A stretch of DNA of 64,000 nt from Macrocystis pyrifera (Eukaryota > Sar > Phaeophyceae > Laminariales > Laminariaceae): the NCBI GenBank assembly GCA_031763025.1, contig JASSKH010000028.1, forward strand, positions 6,020,824-6,084,823, read 5' to 3'. Both the position numbers and the translations under genes were made by a program. Positions 22,900 through 33,755 of the stretch are shown here, in pieces; position 1 is the stretch's first letter, and each line of letters begins with the position of its first letter. The notes under the pieces are model-generated. The model had not been told where the DNA came from and made no database searches. It worked only from the letters and a program-made list of their open reading frames with translations.

Positions 22900-23055
22900 T
22901 GAGTTCGGTGTGCGGCCGTCCCTTGTTCAGAGGTCGTTTTGTTCAGAAGGCTACGATATTATTTTTTATCAGTTATACGATAGTCTTGGGTGTAGTACGT
23001 ATACTATTGATAGTAGCGTGTAGCGTGTACTCTGGTACAGCAAGCAAGCACCAGT

Positions 23056-23090
<35 letters not shown>

Positions 23091-26000
23091 CTCGTCTGAT
23101 ACCCCTGGTACAATGGGAAGACGGAAAGAACCGACCTGGTCAGGGAATATCCAATGCGCAAGTTCAACACTCACTCGCTCGCCCGTGGTGTGCCAGGTAC
23201 ATTGCAGCGTTTACACTTTAATCTTGAGCATACAGCAGCAGTAGCACGTCGACAGGCAGAGCAGAGAATCCTCTCATGTGTCCTTTGATTTTATTCAAAA
23301 AAAACTAAATACAACCAGATTTTACGCAGGCCAAGAGCAGGCAAAGGAGGAGCGATATGCAGCAGTGCTATTCGCAAAACTCGCAATGCAATCCTTGGTT
23401 CAAAACAACGTATTTACTATTAATACTACTGCTGTTAATAGTGCCAGGTACCAGGAGTACCTTTGGTGCAATCACCAAACCAAGCCGGGTGCACGTCATA
23501 CGTGTAGCTACACGTACCGCTAGGCCTCACCCGCTGGTTCGGAACACAATACATCTACTACTACGTACGTACGGCAGTGTGCTTGCTGTGTCGGACAAAC
23601 GTACGGCACCGCCGCTGTTTTGTTCTTTTATTGTTATGTCTCCTCGTCTCCCCATGCATGATGAACGGGTCCTTTCGTTGTTTCACATGCACCCAACGAC
23701 ATCCAGCAACCACACCCAGAGGCTGTCGTACCAGACCTGTATTAGCAGTTACAGTAGTAGTATGTAGTGCTCCACCACCTTGAGATACCGTAATGTACCT
23801 GGTATGTACCGCTCTGGCCGGGAATATAAGCTATGTTTGATAGTCATATCGGATTCTAAACGCGTATTATATTGACAACCACAAATAGTTATACGGCACA
23901 AGTTCTGTGATCACGTGGTCACAAAAGCGAAAGAAGACATGTCGGAGCAGGCAGGAGCCGTGATGAATACTCGTATCGTATACTAGCAGCAGCAGCGTGT
24001 GTGTGTAGTGTGTAACCATGCATCAGCCTCTCTCTCGCGGATTTCTGTTCAGCAGGAGAATGGCAAACCCAGCCCAACCAAACCCCAAACGAAAAACCCA
24101 AGAACGCACGAGGCAGACCCCGGGCGGAGGCCTGAGCGGTGCCGCGTATTCGTGGTGTACTACACCAATACTACGTACTAGTATGTGTGTGTTCGTAGTT
24201 CAGCCCTGGGGCAGTGTGCAGTGCGGTGGCCAAAAAAATCAAGTACTTGGTACGTACGTACTCAGCTGCTCAGGTTAACTGGTACCCACAGCCCAGCTGG
24301 GAGGGCAAGTGGTCCTGCTGTACCCGCCTTAAAAAAGACGCGCACCAAAATACGTTCAAAACTCAACATCTCAAAATACAAAATACTAATTATTTAATAA
24401 TAATAATAATTCGTAATACCTCCAAACACACCCCTCGAAAAATCAACTGCGAGTACAAGCATTGAAGTACCGAGCGCTACGTACCAGGGTATGTACATGT
24501 AATGGGCCAAGCGAATATCACATTGATGGAGTATTAATATTGTATAATATTAATAGTATCACTTTTTTTTGTGCTCGCATCTCGATCGTCTCTTCTCATC
24601 TACGTATTAACAGGATGTTTTGTTGAGGTGTACTCCTGTCTCGTAGACCATACGAGGTAAGTATTTAATAGTAGTAATATGATGAGATGATCAGATGATG
24701 ATCAGATGATGGCTGTGGCTTGTCGTTGGACTTGTGAGTGTAACAATAACAATAACACATGGAACTTGTGCGAATGCCTCCCTCGCTATGTCCTTGCGTA
24801 TTGTAATACTGCAGTACCCGGTATGAAATACCTGGTACAGGCAGTGGGGCCTATCTACAAGCAATGTAAGAGAGAGGTGTCAGGTGGGTTCGACCTCTCT
24901 CAAAAGGGAACCTCTCTGATAAAGCATGCCAGCAGGGTACAATTGTAGCAGTGCCTGGTAGCAGGTAGCAGGTACGTTGTACCATACCAGCATAAGAGAG
25001 GGCCTCTCCTACCCAAAGACCTCGTACAAAAACAGCAGTACTAGGTACCAGGTATCCTTGTACCGAATATATGAGTTTTGATGTGCTTGCAGGTGACTTG
25101 AAGAATTTGGAGACCCCAAATGTGTGCCCCCCTGCTGCACATCAGAATATTCTGCTTGCTTTACGTACGTACCTGGTATTTTATGTATAGTTCTGTTCGT
25201 AATTTTTTTCGTACTTTTTCGAACATAGTTATTTTGTACGAGCACTGCTGTCTGGCAAAACGCGAAGTAGTCGACACGGGAACTCCGGCCGGACACATTG
25301 GTCGAGGTCCGGGCACGATCGGTGCACTCTGGAGCGCGTGGCAAGCCCTCAGAGCTTTTCTTCGGCGGGAATGGGCAAGACGATTTCCCTGGTTTCAGTA
25401 CGAGAGGCCTTCTTTTTTAAGTACGTACCGGTATAATGTTACTGTTTTCTGTCCTAGGCTCTTACGAGCACACAGCCCAGACATATCGACCAGGTAGACA
25501 ACAGACAGCATGCACAGAGCACAACGTTACAGCGCTGCCGCCTATACGCCGTGCGTATGCGACACATCCATATGTGTTGTACTGCTGCTGTGGCTGGTTG
25601 TGTTGTCAGAGCCTGCGGTCCGTTATCCACCCTCTACCTCTCTTTGCTGATGCTCTACTGGTGTGTGACAGAACCACGCACACTCTGGACGGAAACGCAA
25701 GGACAGTTTGGATTGAACATTACAGTAGTACTATAAATAAATATACCAGGTATAGATAGCAAGATAGGGAAGTCCATCAAATTATACGTACATCGGAGGT
25801 TTCCCTCCGGGACGTGCCTGTAATAGGGGAGTGGCCCAAGAACGAATTGAAAACGATACGTACAGCATGCGATATTGTACCACACCCGTATGATAACGAT
25901 ATTACGTCATGAGGTTTCTGCATGGTTTTTCGAGACCCGACAATGATGTTCACCCAGGCTTGGCCTTACGAAAGGAGTCCGACGTCTCAAGCATGAGGGT

Positions 26001-27255
26001 TTTACTGTAGATTCGCTCGATATACGAGAGGGTTTCTGGGTTCCACCCAACAGAGTGACGAGCGATTCAGACATTCAGACCTCTCTTCAACCGGTGACTC
26101 TCTTAAATCGTAGCCGCCAATGCTGTACCTACAAGTACCGGGCAGTATTCGCCTGTTGTAAATGTACCAGGTATGATATAAATGCTGGCAAGATAGTCAC
26201 CGGAAAATCTTTTCTATGGATAGATTCTTGCGAAGATAATAAGCAGTTCTTACGTTCTTTAAGACGGACTGCTTGCACCGGTACCTGGTTCGGACGGACG
26301 GACGGACGGACCCGCGTGTGATGAATGCGGTTGGGTACTGCTGTAGAGAGAACGAGAGACCAGTACCAGTACGTACGAGTATGATATTGTGTGACAGACT
26401 GCACTGACGTCAGGAGCGGCATTCAAGCCTGCGCACTGGCGCAGCAGCATATACTGCCAGATGTTACAGCCAGTAGTATTAATAGCTACGAACACTGGCA
26501 GTAGTTCTCCCTTTTATACAACAGCAGTAGTAGCAGTATTGAATGTTTGTAGATATTGAGCCCAATGGTGATGGAAAATGAAACGGAAACGCGTATTTTT
26601 TTCTTTCGTCCTGCCTCTTCCAGCGGGCCTCTCTCACCAGCCCGGGGGGGGGGGGGGGGGGGGGGGGGGTTGGCCTCACTGCGCTCGACCGCCTCGCTCG
26701 CTCGCTCGAAGCCAGTGTACAGCAGCGGTAGCAAGACGCATCATATCACACATCACACATACCAAGTTATTAATACCAAGTGTATTATATGTGATACTGG
26801 TACATATATATGCAGATCATCCATTTGGAATTCTCTAATTCACGAACGATAGTATGTAACTATTTAATAATTGTTGCTGGAGTTATTGTTTTAACAAGGG
26901 TACACTAAGTATCATAAGAACTACAAGTACCAGGTACTAGACGATTATAATATTATAATATGAATACGAATACATAAACGTCGTACGACCACTATTCGTT
27001 TGGTCACGATGATACTCGTACTGCTGTACGGGCTTCGTACATGGGTGACCATACCGGAGGTAAAGCTGTACGGCCTTCGTACATGGGTGACCACACCGGA
27101 GGTAAATGCTTTTTTTAGATTCTTTGGACGTCAGCAGTGAGGCATCTGCAACTATTAATAGCAACTCAGATTCTTGCCGAAATTTCGCCGGACAAAAGCT
27201 CCCTCCCTCTGGTAGGGCGGGGGTTTAAGTAAGGTTGTACAGGGCGTTTACAACA
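22900..27255. other. Gene-poor stretch with scattered short palindromes
   Basis: AT-richer DNA with no exon-like frame. It contains a (CAG)n run at 23056-23089, a poly-G at 26643-26669, a near-duplicate of about 50 bp (GGCTTCGTACATGGGTGACC-type, 27026 and 27070), and many copies of the 9-bp palindrome TACCWGGTA (23796, 24829, 25046, 25170, 25744, 26165, 26928). Confidence 0.5.
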
Positions 27256-27382
27256 TGAACCCTTTTACGGCAGGACGACTGCAGCAGCAGCAGTAGTACT
27301 GGTCCCTACCTGGGGACAAACTACATAAAAATTGATTGTTTTTTGTCCCCTAGACGGGACTGAAAGGTCTTCAAAGGGTCAA
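27256..27382. mobile_element. MITE family B copy, diverged
   Basis: Starts TGAACCCTTTTACGGCAG and ends TTCAAAGGGTCAA, with GGGGACAAA and TTTGTCCCC arms inside. More diverged than the other family B copies. Confidence 0.55.
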
Positions 27383-27458
27383 GACTTATTCTAAGCGGTC
27401 CTTAGATTCACGCGCAGAGCGGCAGGGTTTACCGTATCACACCAGGGTGGTAAGGTAA

Positions 27459-27459
27459 C

Positions 27460-27492
<33 letters not shown>
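27459..27492. repeat. Poly-C tract
   Basis: 34-base C-run not obviously attached to a LINE or SINE 3' end. Confidence 0.9.
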
Positions 27493-27708
27493 ACTCGGAC
27501 GACTTTTCAAGGCTGGGTTTCTGGACAATGGGGAGGGCGTACTGAATACCCCGAGCGATGCGTCTATATATATATGCAACCTTCTCGACGAAATATTTCC
27601 AGAGCTGCCATTTTTGTTGTGCGTGCCTCCACTTAAGGCATGTTTTGGAGGAAACCGGGTCTGAACTTCGTCCCAGGGTGTGCTGATTTTGCGTGTTTTA
27701 CGGCCCTC

Positions 27709-27823
27709 TTAACCCTTTTAGTACCGCAGTCCCGATTTGGGGACAAACCCTAGTACCGCAGTCCCGATTTGGGGACAAACCGGGTTTGTCCCCAAATCGG
27801 GACTGCGGTACTAAAAGGGTTAA
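27709..27823. mobile_element. MITE family B copy (TTAA ends), near-perfect hairpin
   Basis: Begins TTAACCCTTTTAGTACCGCA and ends TACTAAAAGGGTTAA. The arms are inverted repeats over about 43 bp, ending in TTTGTCCCCAAATCGGGAC. The left arm has an internal direct duplication of about 30 bp. TTAA at both ends followed by CCCTT is the pattern of piggyBac-type elements. Confidence 0.8.
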
Positions 27824-28652
27824 GGCAAAGTGCAGACCTATTTTTCGTCTCCCCGAATTCGGAAAATAAATAATTACCTCTTTTTCCCTGTAGGTACATG
27901 ATATGATTGTATTCGATCACATTTATTTACCACCCATCCAATTTTATTCGTGTACCAATTCCTCCACCTTCCTTTTCTGACCTACTGCTGTACTATTTAT
28001 ACCTACTAATACGATACAAAACGAGCTGTGTTCTTAAAAGCAAGGCCACGGAGGAACGATCCACTCAAATTCTAAGCAATGTGTCCCCTAAACGGGACTG
28101 CTGCTGTACGGCAGTTCCGAAGGGTAGAGTTTTGGGCGTACCTGGTACGAGGTGTTGAGTGACATGTTGTCTCATAATTCTGGAACCTCATCAGGGGGGT
28201 CGCATGATACTACCCGACACAGCAGTATAACCCTATGACTTCTGTAATATCATATTTCATTGTTTCGGAGTAAGGCGGCTCAACTACCGGTGTAGGAGGT
28301 GTATGTTGTATGTTGTATGTTGTACCCGGCTGGTATACGTACATACTTTATGTTTATTTCACACACCACATGCGCCGACATTTGAATTACTACCGTTGTA
28401 CGTACGAGTATAACGCATTTTTGTTTATGTCACAACCAAGCTATCGTGCAACCTGTGCATGTGTGAGCAATGGTTATGTACTGCTTGCTGCTGGTGTTGT
28501 GCTGTGGTAGAAGGTACAGCAGCAGTAGTACCAGGAATGTTTTTATTCTATCTGCTGTAGTTTTTCCTACACTGCTGCTGCTACTCACTGTGTACACGAG
28601 ATCACATTCAAGGAAGCACACCGGTTTGTCCAACTGCAGCGGCAGCCATTGC

Positions 28653-28755
28653 TTGACCCCTCTGTTAATAGTACCGCAGCCCCGATTTGGGGACAAACCA
28701 CTCTAATTCCAAGTTATTTTTCCCCCAAACGGGACTGCGGTACTAAAAGGGTTAA
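28653..28755. mobile_element. MITE family B copy
   Basis: Left end TTGACCCCTCTGTTAATAGT (mutated), right end GCGGTACTAAAAGGGTTAA, with GGGGACAAA and TTTTTCCCCC arms. Confidence 0.75.
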
Positions 28756-29080
28756 TATAACGTACCTGGTAGCTAGCTATTGATAATACGCTGCGTACAA
28801 AACCTTGCCAAGTTTTGGAGACTACTCTACTCTAAAGGCTACACACCGCGTTGTTGTTGTTGTTGTTTTCTTCACATTAGCGTAGCACGGTTTGATGCTA
28901 CAATAGTATTAATAGTACGACTATCACGCCACGCTTGCAAATATAATACCTGGTTTACGATCGCACCCGCCGGTATAATATGAGTTTCGAGGGAGTTTTC
29001 GATCTCACAGCCGAGGTGTTTTTATTTTTCGTTTGTCCTCAATTGCATAGCAGTAGTAGATGCATACGGAGGGTGTGCCC

Positions 29081-29177
29081 TAAATCCTCTTAGGACTGCA
29101 GTCCCTGTTTGGGGACAAAGCAGTCAAATTCCAAGTAGTTTGTCCCCCAAACGGAACCGCAGTCCTAAAAGAGTTAA
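29081..29177. mobile_element. MITE family B copy
   Basis: CTCTTAGGACTGCAGTCCC to GCAGTCCTAAAAGAGTTAA, with the GGGGACAAA/TTTGTCCCCC pair and the CAAATTCCAAGT centre found in other copies. Confidence 0.75.
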
Positions 29178-30232
29178 CTTTATTGGACAGGTCTTTGACT
29201 GATTGAAACGGAGCGAGATTATTCGCGGTCGTTCGTTCCATTCCGAAAGCTGTTTTTCCAGCTTTCATGGGGTTCTGTCGGATTGAAATTGTTGGCAGTC
29301 AACCGCCCCTTAGCGGGCTGAACAGCAAATATCCCAACTGGTTTTCGCGGCGGGACCGTGCATTTAGCTTGACAAGGGGACAGGGGACAGGGGTCCCCCT
29401 CACGGAGACAGCGGGTGCTCTTGACTCAGCGGATAACTTCGCACGCAAAGTTTGCGCAAGTCATGCCCTAGACAAGGCAGTGCTAGCCATCGAAGGGCGC
29501 AGGCAGCTAGCTATGTTGTAGGCACAAGCTTTTGTGGGAGAAAAACACAGGCCGGATTCTATTGTACTAGTTTTAGGTTTGTTCCCGTTTTTGCTGTGGC
29601 CATTCTGGTGGAAACCCCGAATAGGGTGGATAAAATCCCGTGGGATCAGGGTGCCTTGGTGGGCCCTGCCGGCGGCTAATTATATTTGTGCGCCACTCAC
29701 TAGGTGGGAGCAGGGTGCCAAGCGGGAGCAGGGTTGGTAAAAGCGTCAACCTGTGAAATTCTCTTGACAGACTCTAAAAGTCACTGCACTGCTGTGTACG
29801 CTGTACGCTATACGGTATGCCACGCCGCGCTCCGTTCACTGCTGTACTGCTGCTGTACGGCACTGCACTGCGGAGCGTTTTGTTAGTCTAATTATCAATA
29901 GCAGATATTAATATTATGCTTGCCGACGTAAACGGAAACCCGCACACACCAACAAAGTATATACCCGAGGGCAGGTAGCGTTAAGAGCACCAGTCATCTG
30001 TCGGTCGTTTCCACCCCTTCACTTGATTTCAGACACATTTATCTTCCGATTCGGGGATGTAAATCTGAGATCAAAACGCACGATTCAATAGGTAAATTTT
30101 CCATCTTCTGTACTTGTACTGGAAATTAAGAGTTTTTTTTTTTTTTTCACCTGGTTCGGGCAAACAAATGTTAAGCAAAGCTCTCGCCTCAACCCCCGGG
30201 GCTCCCCATCACCCATTCACACATCAGATGGA

Positions 30233-30298
30233 TCATCTACAAATAGATCATCTACAGATAGATCATCTACAGATAGATCATCTACAGATAGAACGTCG
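30233..30298. repeat. 15-bp minisatellite
   Basis: Four to five units of GATCATCTACAGATA. The unit length is a multiple of three, so an open frame crosses it (repeating QIDHL), but I see no gene there. Confidence 0.9.
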
Positions 30299-30884
30299 TT
30301 TATCTGTCGGTCGTGTGGCGTCTTCATCTCGGGCGGTGGGCGGCGCAACTGAGCCTTGGTCAACTTTGGGGTTGGGCGTTCTTGTTCCATCTGCGAAGAG
30401 TCTACCCGTTATCATCATCGTGATCATCGTCGTCATGCTCACGCGAAGTGCTACTGTAGTACGCACTTGCCGGTCGAGGGCTACGATGGCCTCAACCGAT
30501 ATCAGATGGCAGTACGTAGGCTACCGGGGCCAACAGCAGTAGCGGAGCGGTAGGTGTACTGCTCTGTTGTGCCTGTTGAGGTATCGAGAGCACGCCGTAA
30601 TGGTGTTCTATTCATTGAAGTACCATCATAAAACGACAGCAGTGCAGAGGGCTGAACCTGCGGGATGTCGTGACATCTGTGATACTAACATCGATGAACT
30701 TGATACTACTCCTGTGTATCAGCAGGTAATACAGCTATTAGTAGTACATGGAACGTTCTCTGCTGCAAACCTTTTTTTTTTTGTCGCGCTACGTTGAAGT
30801 AGGAGCAAACGGAGCAATGATATCACTATGTATGTTGATGTTGATGTTGTTGTTGGCGGCGGTTGCGATGTTTTGCTGGTGATG

Positions 30885-30974
30885 TTACGACCTCAGTCCC
30901 GTTTTGCGGACAAATTGCTTGGAATTAGAATGGTTTATCCCCCAAACGGGACTCTGCAATCCTAAAAGAGTCAA
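30885..30974. mobile_element. MITE family B copy
   Basis: ACCTCAGTCCCGTTTTGCGG to AATCCTAAAAGAGTCAA, with the centre CTTGGAATTAGAATGG shared with the 54.1-kb copy. Confidence 0.7.
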
Positions 30975-30998
30975 TAGCGGCATTGGGTACTCGTGGTA

Positions 30999-31103
30999 CT
31001 ACGGGGGGCCATAGTAAATAGGACCAAAAATTGTTAGTAAAAATAGATAAATGTGTAGGTTTTTGTGTGTACCGTAGGTCCTATTTAATATGGCCCCTCG
31101 TAA
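30999..31103. mobile_element. MITE family A copy
   Basis: CTACGGGGGGCCATAGTAAA to TTTAATATGGCCCCTCGTAA. Confidence 0.9.
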
Positions 31104-31446
31104 TTAGTGGTACTATTACTTATTGTCGTTGCTGTGGCGGTGTTGGTGGTGTTCGTGGACGTGGTCGTCGTTTTGGTGTTGGTTGGTAAAAAACCGTCGT
31201 CCATTTCCTTTTTTGCAAGCAGCAGTTGTTAATACAGGTGAACAGATAGGTCAATGCCGACAAGACCTGTTTTTTTTGTGGTATACGGTCCGGCAACCAG
31301 CGCCCCATCGGTGAGCCACCGACATTTTACACAGCAATTGAATTGCCCATGCCCTGGAGGCGGCGCGTAGATATTAAGGGCCAAGGGCCTCTTCTTTTTT
31401 TTTCTTGCGGGATGTTACCCCTTGTCAATTCAACAGTTTCAAGTCG

Positions 31447-31529
31447 TACCACTTTGTACCTTGATATAACAACCATTTAGATTGAATATTAATGGATAAA
31501 CGGTCCTAATATTTCCGGACAGAGTGGTA
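31447..31529. mobile_element. MITE family C copy (CACTCTGTCC ends)
   Basis: TACCACTTTGTACCTTGATA to ATATTTCCGGACAGAGTGGTA, 83 bp including terminal TA. The short inverted ends and TA flanks resemble Stowaway/mariner-derived MITEs. Confidence 0.65.
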
Positions 31530-31571
31530 ATACACTACCAGGTACATACTGATATTACTCTATTAATACTG

Positions 31572-31677
31572 TTACGAGGGGCCATAGTAAATAGGACCAA
31601 ATATTGCTAGTAAAAATAGGTGAATATATAGGTTTTTTATCTATACCATAGGTTCTACTAACTATGGACCCCCGTAA
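31572..31677. mobile_element. MITE family A copy
   Basis: TTACGAGGGGCCATAGTAAA to ACTATGGACCCCCGTAA, with TA on the right. Confidence 0.9.
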
Positions 31678-32475
31678 TACGTAGTCTACGGCGGTACTCC
31701 ACCCGCAGTATTCAGTTGCAATATACCAGGTATACCCATCGATACTGCTGTTGCTGCTGTGGCTGTTATTTTCCGACGATAAATAGGACGGCTTGACCCG
31801 AGAAGTAAAACGTTTGGGGCATTCGGTGCGGTCGTCTCTCAGACTGCAGAAGAAATGTACAGGGCCTTAAAAGCTCTCTGGTGGAGTCTCGAAAAACAAT
31901 ACCGGCTGGTACAGCAGCATCTTGACTCGTGGCGGCAAGGTACAGCAGCAGCAATGCATACGACACGAAACAACAAAAACGGAACTTTTTTTTATGGCCG
32001 CAGAGGGGAAAAAAAAAAGCGAAAGAGGTGTTTGCAAATGAGTCGTTTTTTGAGGCCCCTGTTCATGCTTTTTAGAGGTTCGGGAAGCGTCCACATTTAA
32101 AAGCGCGCTTTTGTTCAGGAATATTCGAGCGTAAATTACTCGGGTAATTCCAGTGTACCAGGGTACATACATTTGTGCCAGTATATCACAGCTGCCCATA
32201 TACAGCCACAAGCAGTAGTGCAGCAGTACTCCCGTCCCCCCCGTCCCTTTCTTGGGTGTGTCACCGTGTTACCGTGTCACCGACCCTGTTATGTTCCGAG
32301 GGTGAGGGATGACGGATCAGTATACGTATAGGGTGGTTCTTTCTGCGTGCGGGAAGAGTTGTTTTGGTTTGCTTTGTTACTATTCATAGCAAGAGCACAG
32401 CCGGTTCGTAGTCCAATGCGAGTGTGTGTAGGGCATGCACATTCAACGTCAACCTCAACCACGCCATTGACGTCG

Positions 32476-32477
<2 letters not shown>

Positions 32478-32506
<29 letters not shown>

Positions 32507-32514
32507 CAACAAAC
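32478..32514. repeat. (CAG)n/(CAA)n microsatellite
   Basis: Eight CAG then CAA triplets. A valine/alanine-rich minus-strand ORF spans it without other support. Confidence 0.9.
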
Positions 32515-32709
32515 AACCCAACAACATGACTCGGTTTTGTGGACCCGATTAATAATAGGATAATTATAGTAAATTGGTATATAGCCTTGCGTGTGATCAC
32601 ACCATCAATACTAATCATGCTGATGCAGGCTGCTACTGCTGCTGTAGCAGGTGACGCACGGCAAGGCAAGGGGAACAAAAAGAGCCAGTTGAGGATACAA
32701 CAAATTCTA

Positions 32710-32815
32710 TCACGGGGAACCATAGTATATAGGACCAAATATTGTTGATAAAAAATTGGGAAATATATAGGTTTTTGTGCGTGCCGTAGGTCCCATTTAC
32801 TATGGTCCCCCGTAA
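32710..32815. mobile_element. MITE family A copy
   Basis: TCACGGGGAACCATAGTATA to TTTACTATGGTCCCCCGTAA, flanked by TA on both sides. Confidence 0.9.
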
Positions 32816-33169
32816 TAGGCCCGCGCGTTATATGCTGTCTTGAGCGGAGCCGAATTGAGGGTACACCTTTTTCTTTTCTTTTTCCAGAAAGACCCCCGCA
32901 TTTTGTTATTTTGAGCAACAAACCAGTGTACCTGCCACATATGTAAAAAAACAAATGAAAATATATATTGTATACCGGTATATAAACAGCTGTGAATCGG
33001 CAGGACTTGACTACAGGTACAACTGTTGTAGTAATAACTAACACTCAGAGCGGAAATATGAAGACCGTGTAAACACTTCATATGAATACCTAGCGGTCTT
33101 TACATTTCAGCCAGCCGAGGGTGGTATTAATAGTCGGTAGGTGTCGTTAGCCAACTATTAATTATATTA

Positions 33170-33274
33170 ATACGGGGGGCCATAGTAAACAGGACTAAAT
33201 ATTGTTAGTAAAAGTAGGTAAATATATAGGTTTTTGTGTGTACCGTAGGTCCTGTTAACTATGGTCCCCCGTAT
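33170..33274. mobile_element. MITE family A copy
   Basis: ATACGGGGGGCCATAGTAAA to TTAACTATGGTCCCCCGTAT, flanked by TA on both sides. The end base changes are complementary. Confidence 0.92.
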
Positions 33275-33387
33275 TAGCTGGCTTTGGGCGGCAAGTCGGG
33301 TGGTGAAGAAGCCAGCTGATGGCCAGCCGACTTACGTCAGATCAGGCGATCGCAACGAGCCAAATGAGTCCTTCTCCCCGGCCGACA

Positions 33388-33420
<33 letters not shown>

Positions 33421-33424
33421 CGCT

Positions 33425-33755
33425 CACCAAAGAAAAACGTTTATCCCGCATTCAACAATCCTTCCTACATGTATGGAAACCCAATAATAAGTCGGATTAG
33501 TCGACACCTCCAGGACGCGACCGACTATTAGTCCGACTAGTAATAATAATTGTGGCTATATAGTTGGTGACTTGAGTTGTGCCGACTCACAGCTCTACAC
33601 GTCAAGGTTATATATCCCGCAGTCGACAATCCTTGCTACAAGTATGGAAATCCAATAGTAACTCGGATAGGCGGCACCTCGGGGAAGCAACTATTAGTCC
33701 GACTATTGATAGTAGCTATATAATTGGTGGCTTTAGTGGTGCCGACACGAGGTTA
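33425..33755. repeat. Diverged tandem duplication, unit about 170 bp
   Basis: Two units share TATCCCGCA(T/G)TC, CAATCCTT, CTACA(T/A)GTATGGAAA, CTATTAGTCCGACTA and GCTATATA(G/A)TTGGTG in the same order. A 32-base G-run (33389-33420) precedes the first. Confidence 0.75.

Noticed and set aside
30233..30298. CRISPR-like array
   Set aside because: Units are contiguous 15-bp repeats without spacers, in a eukaryotic context. It is a minisatellite.
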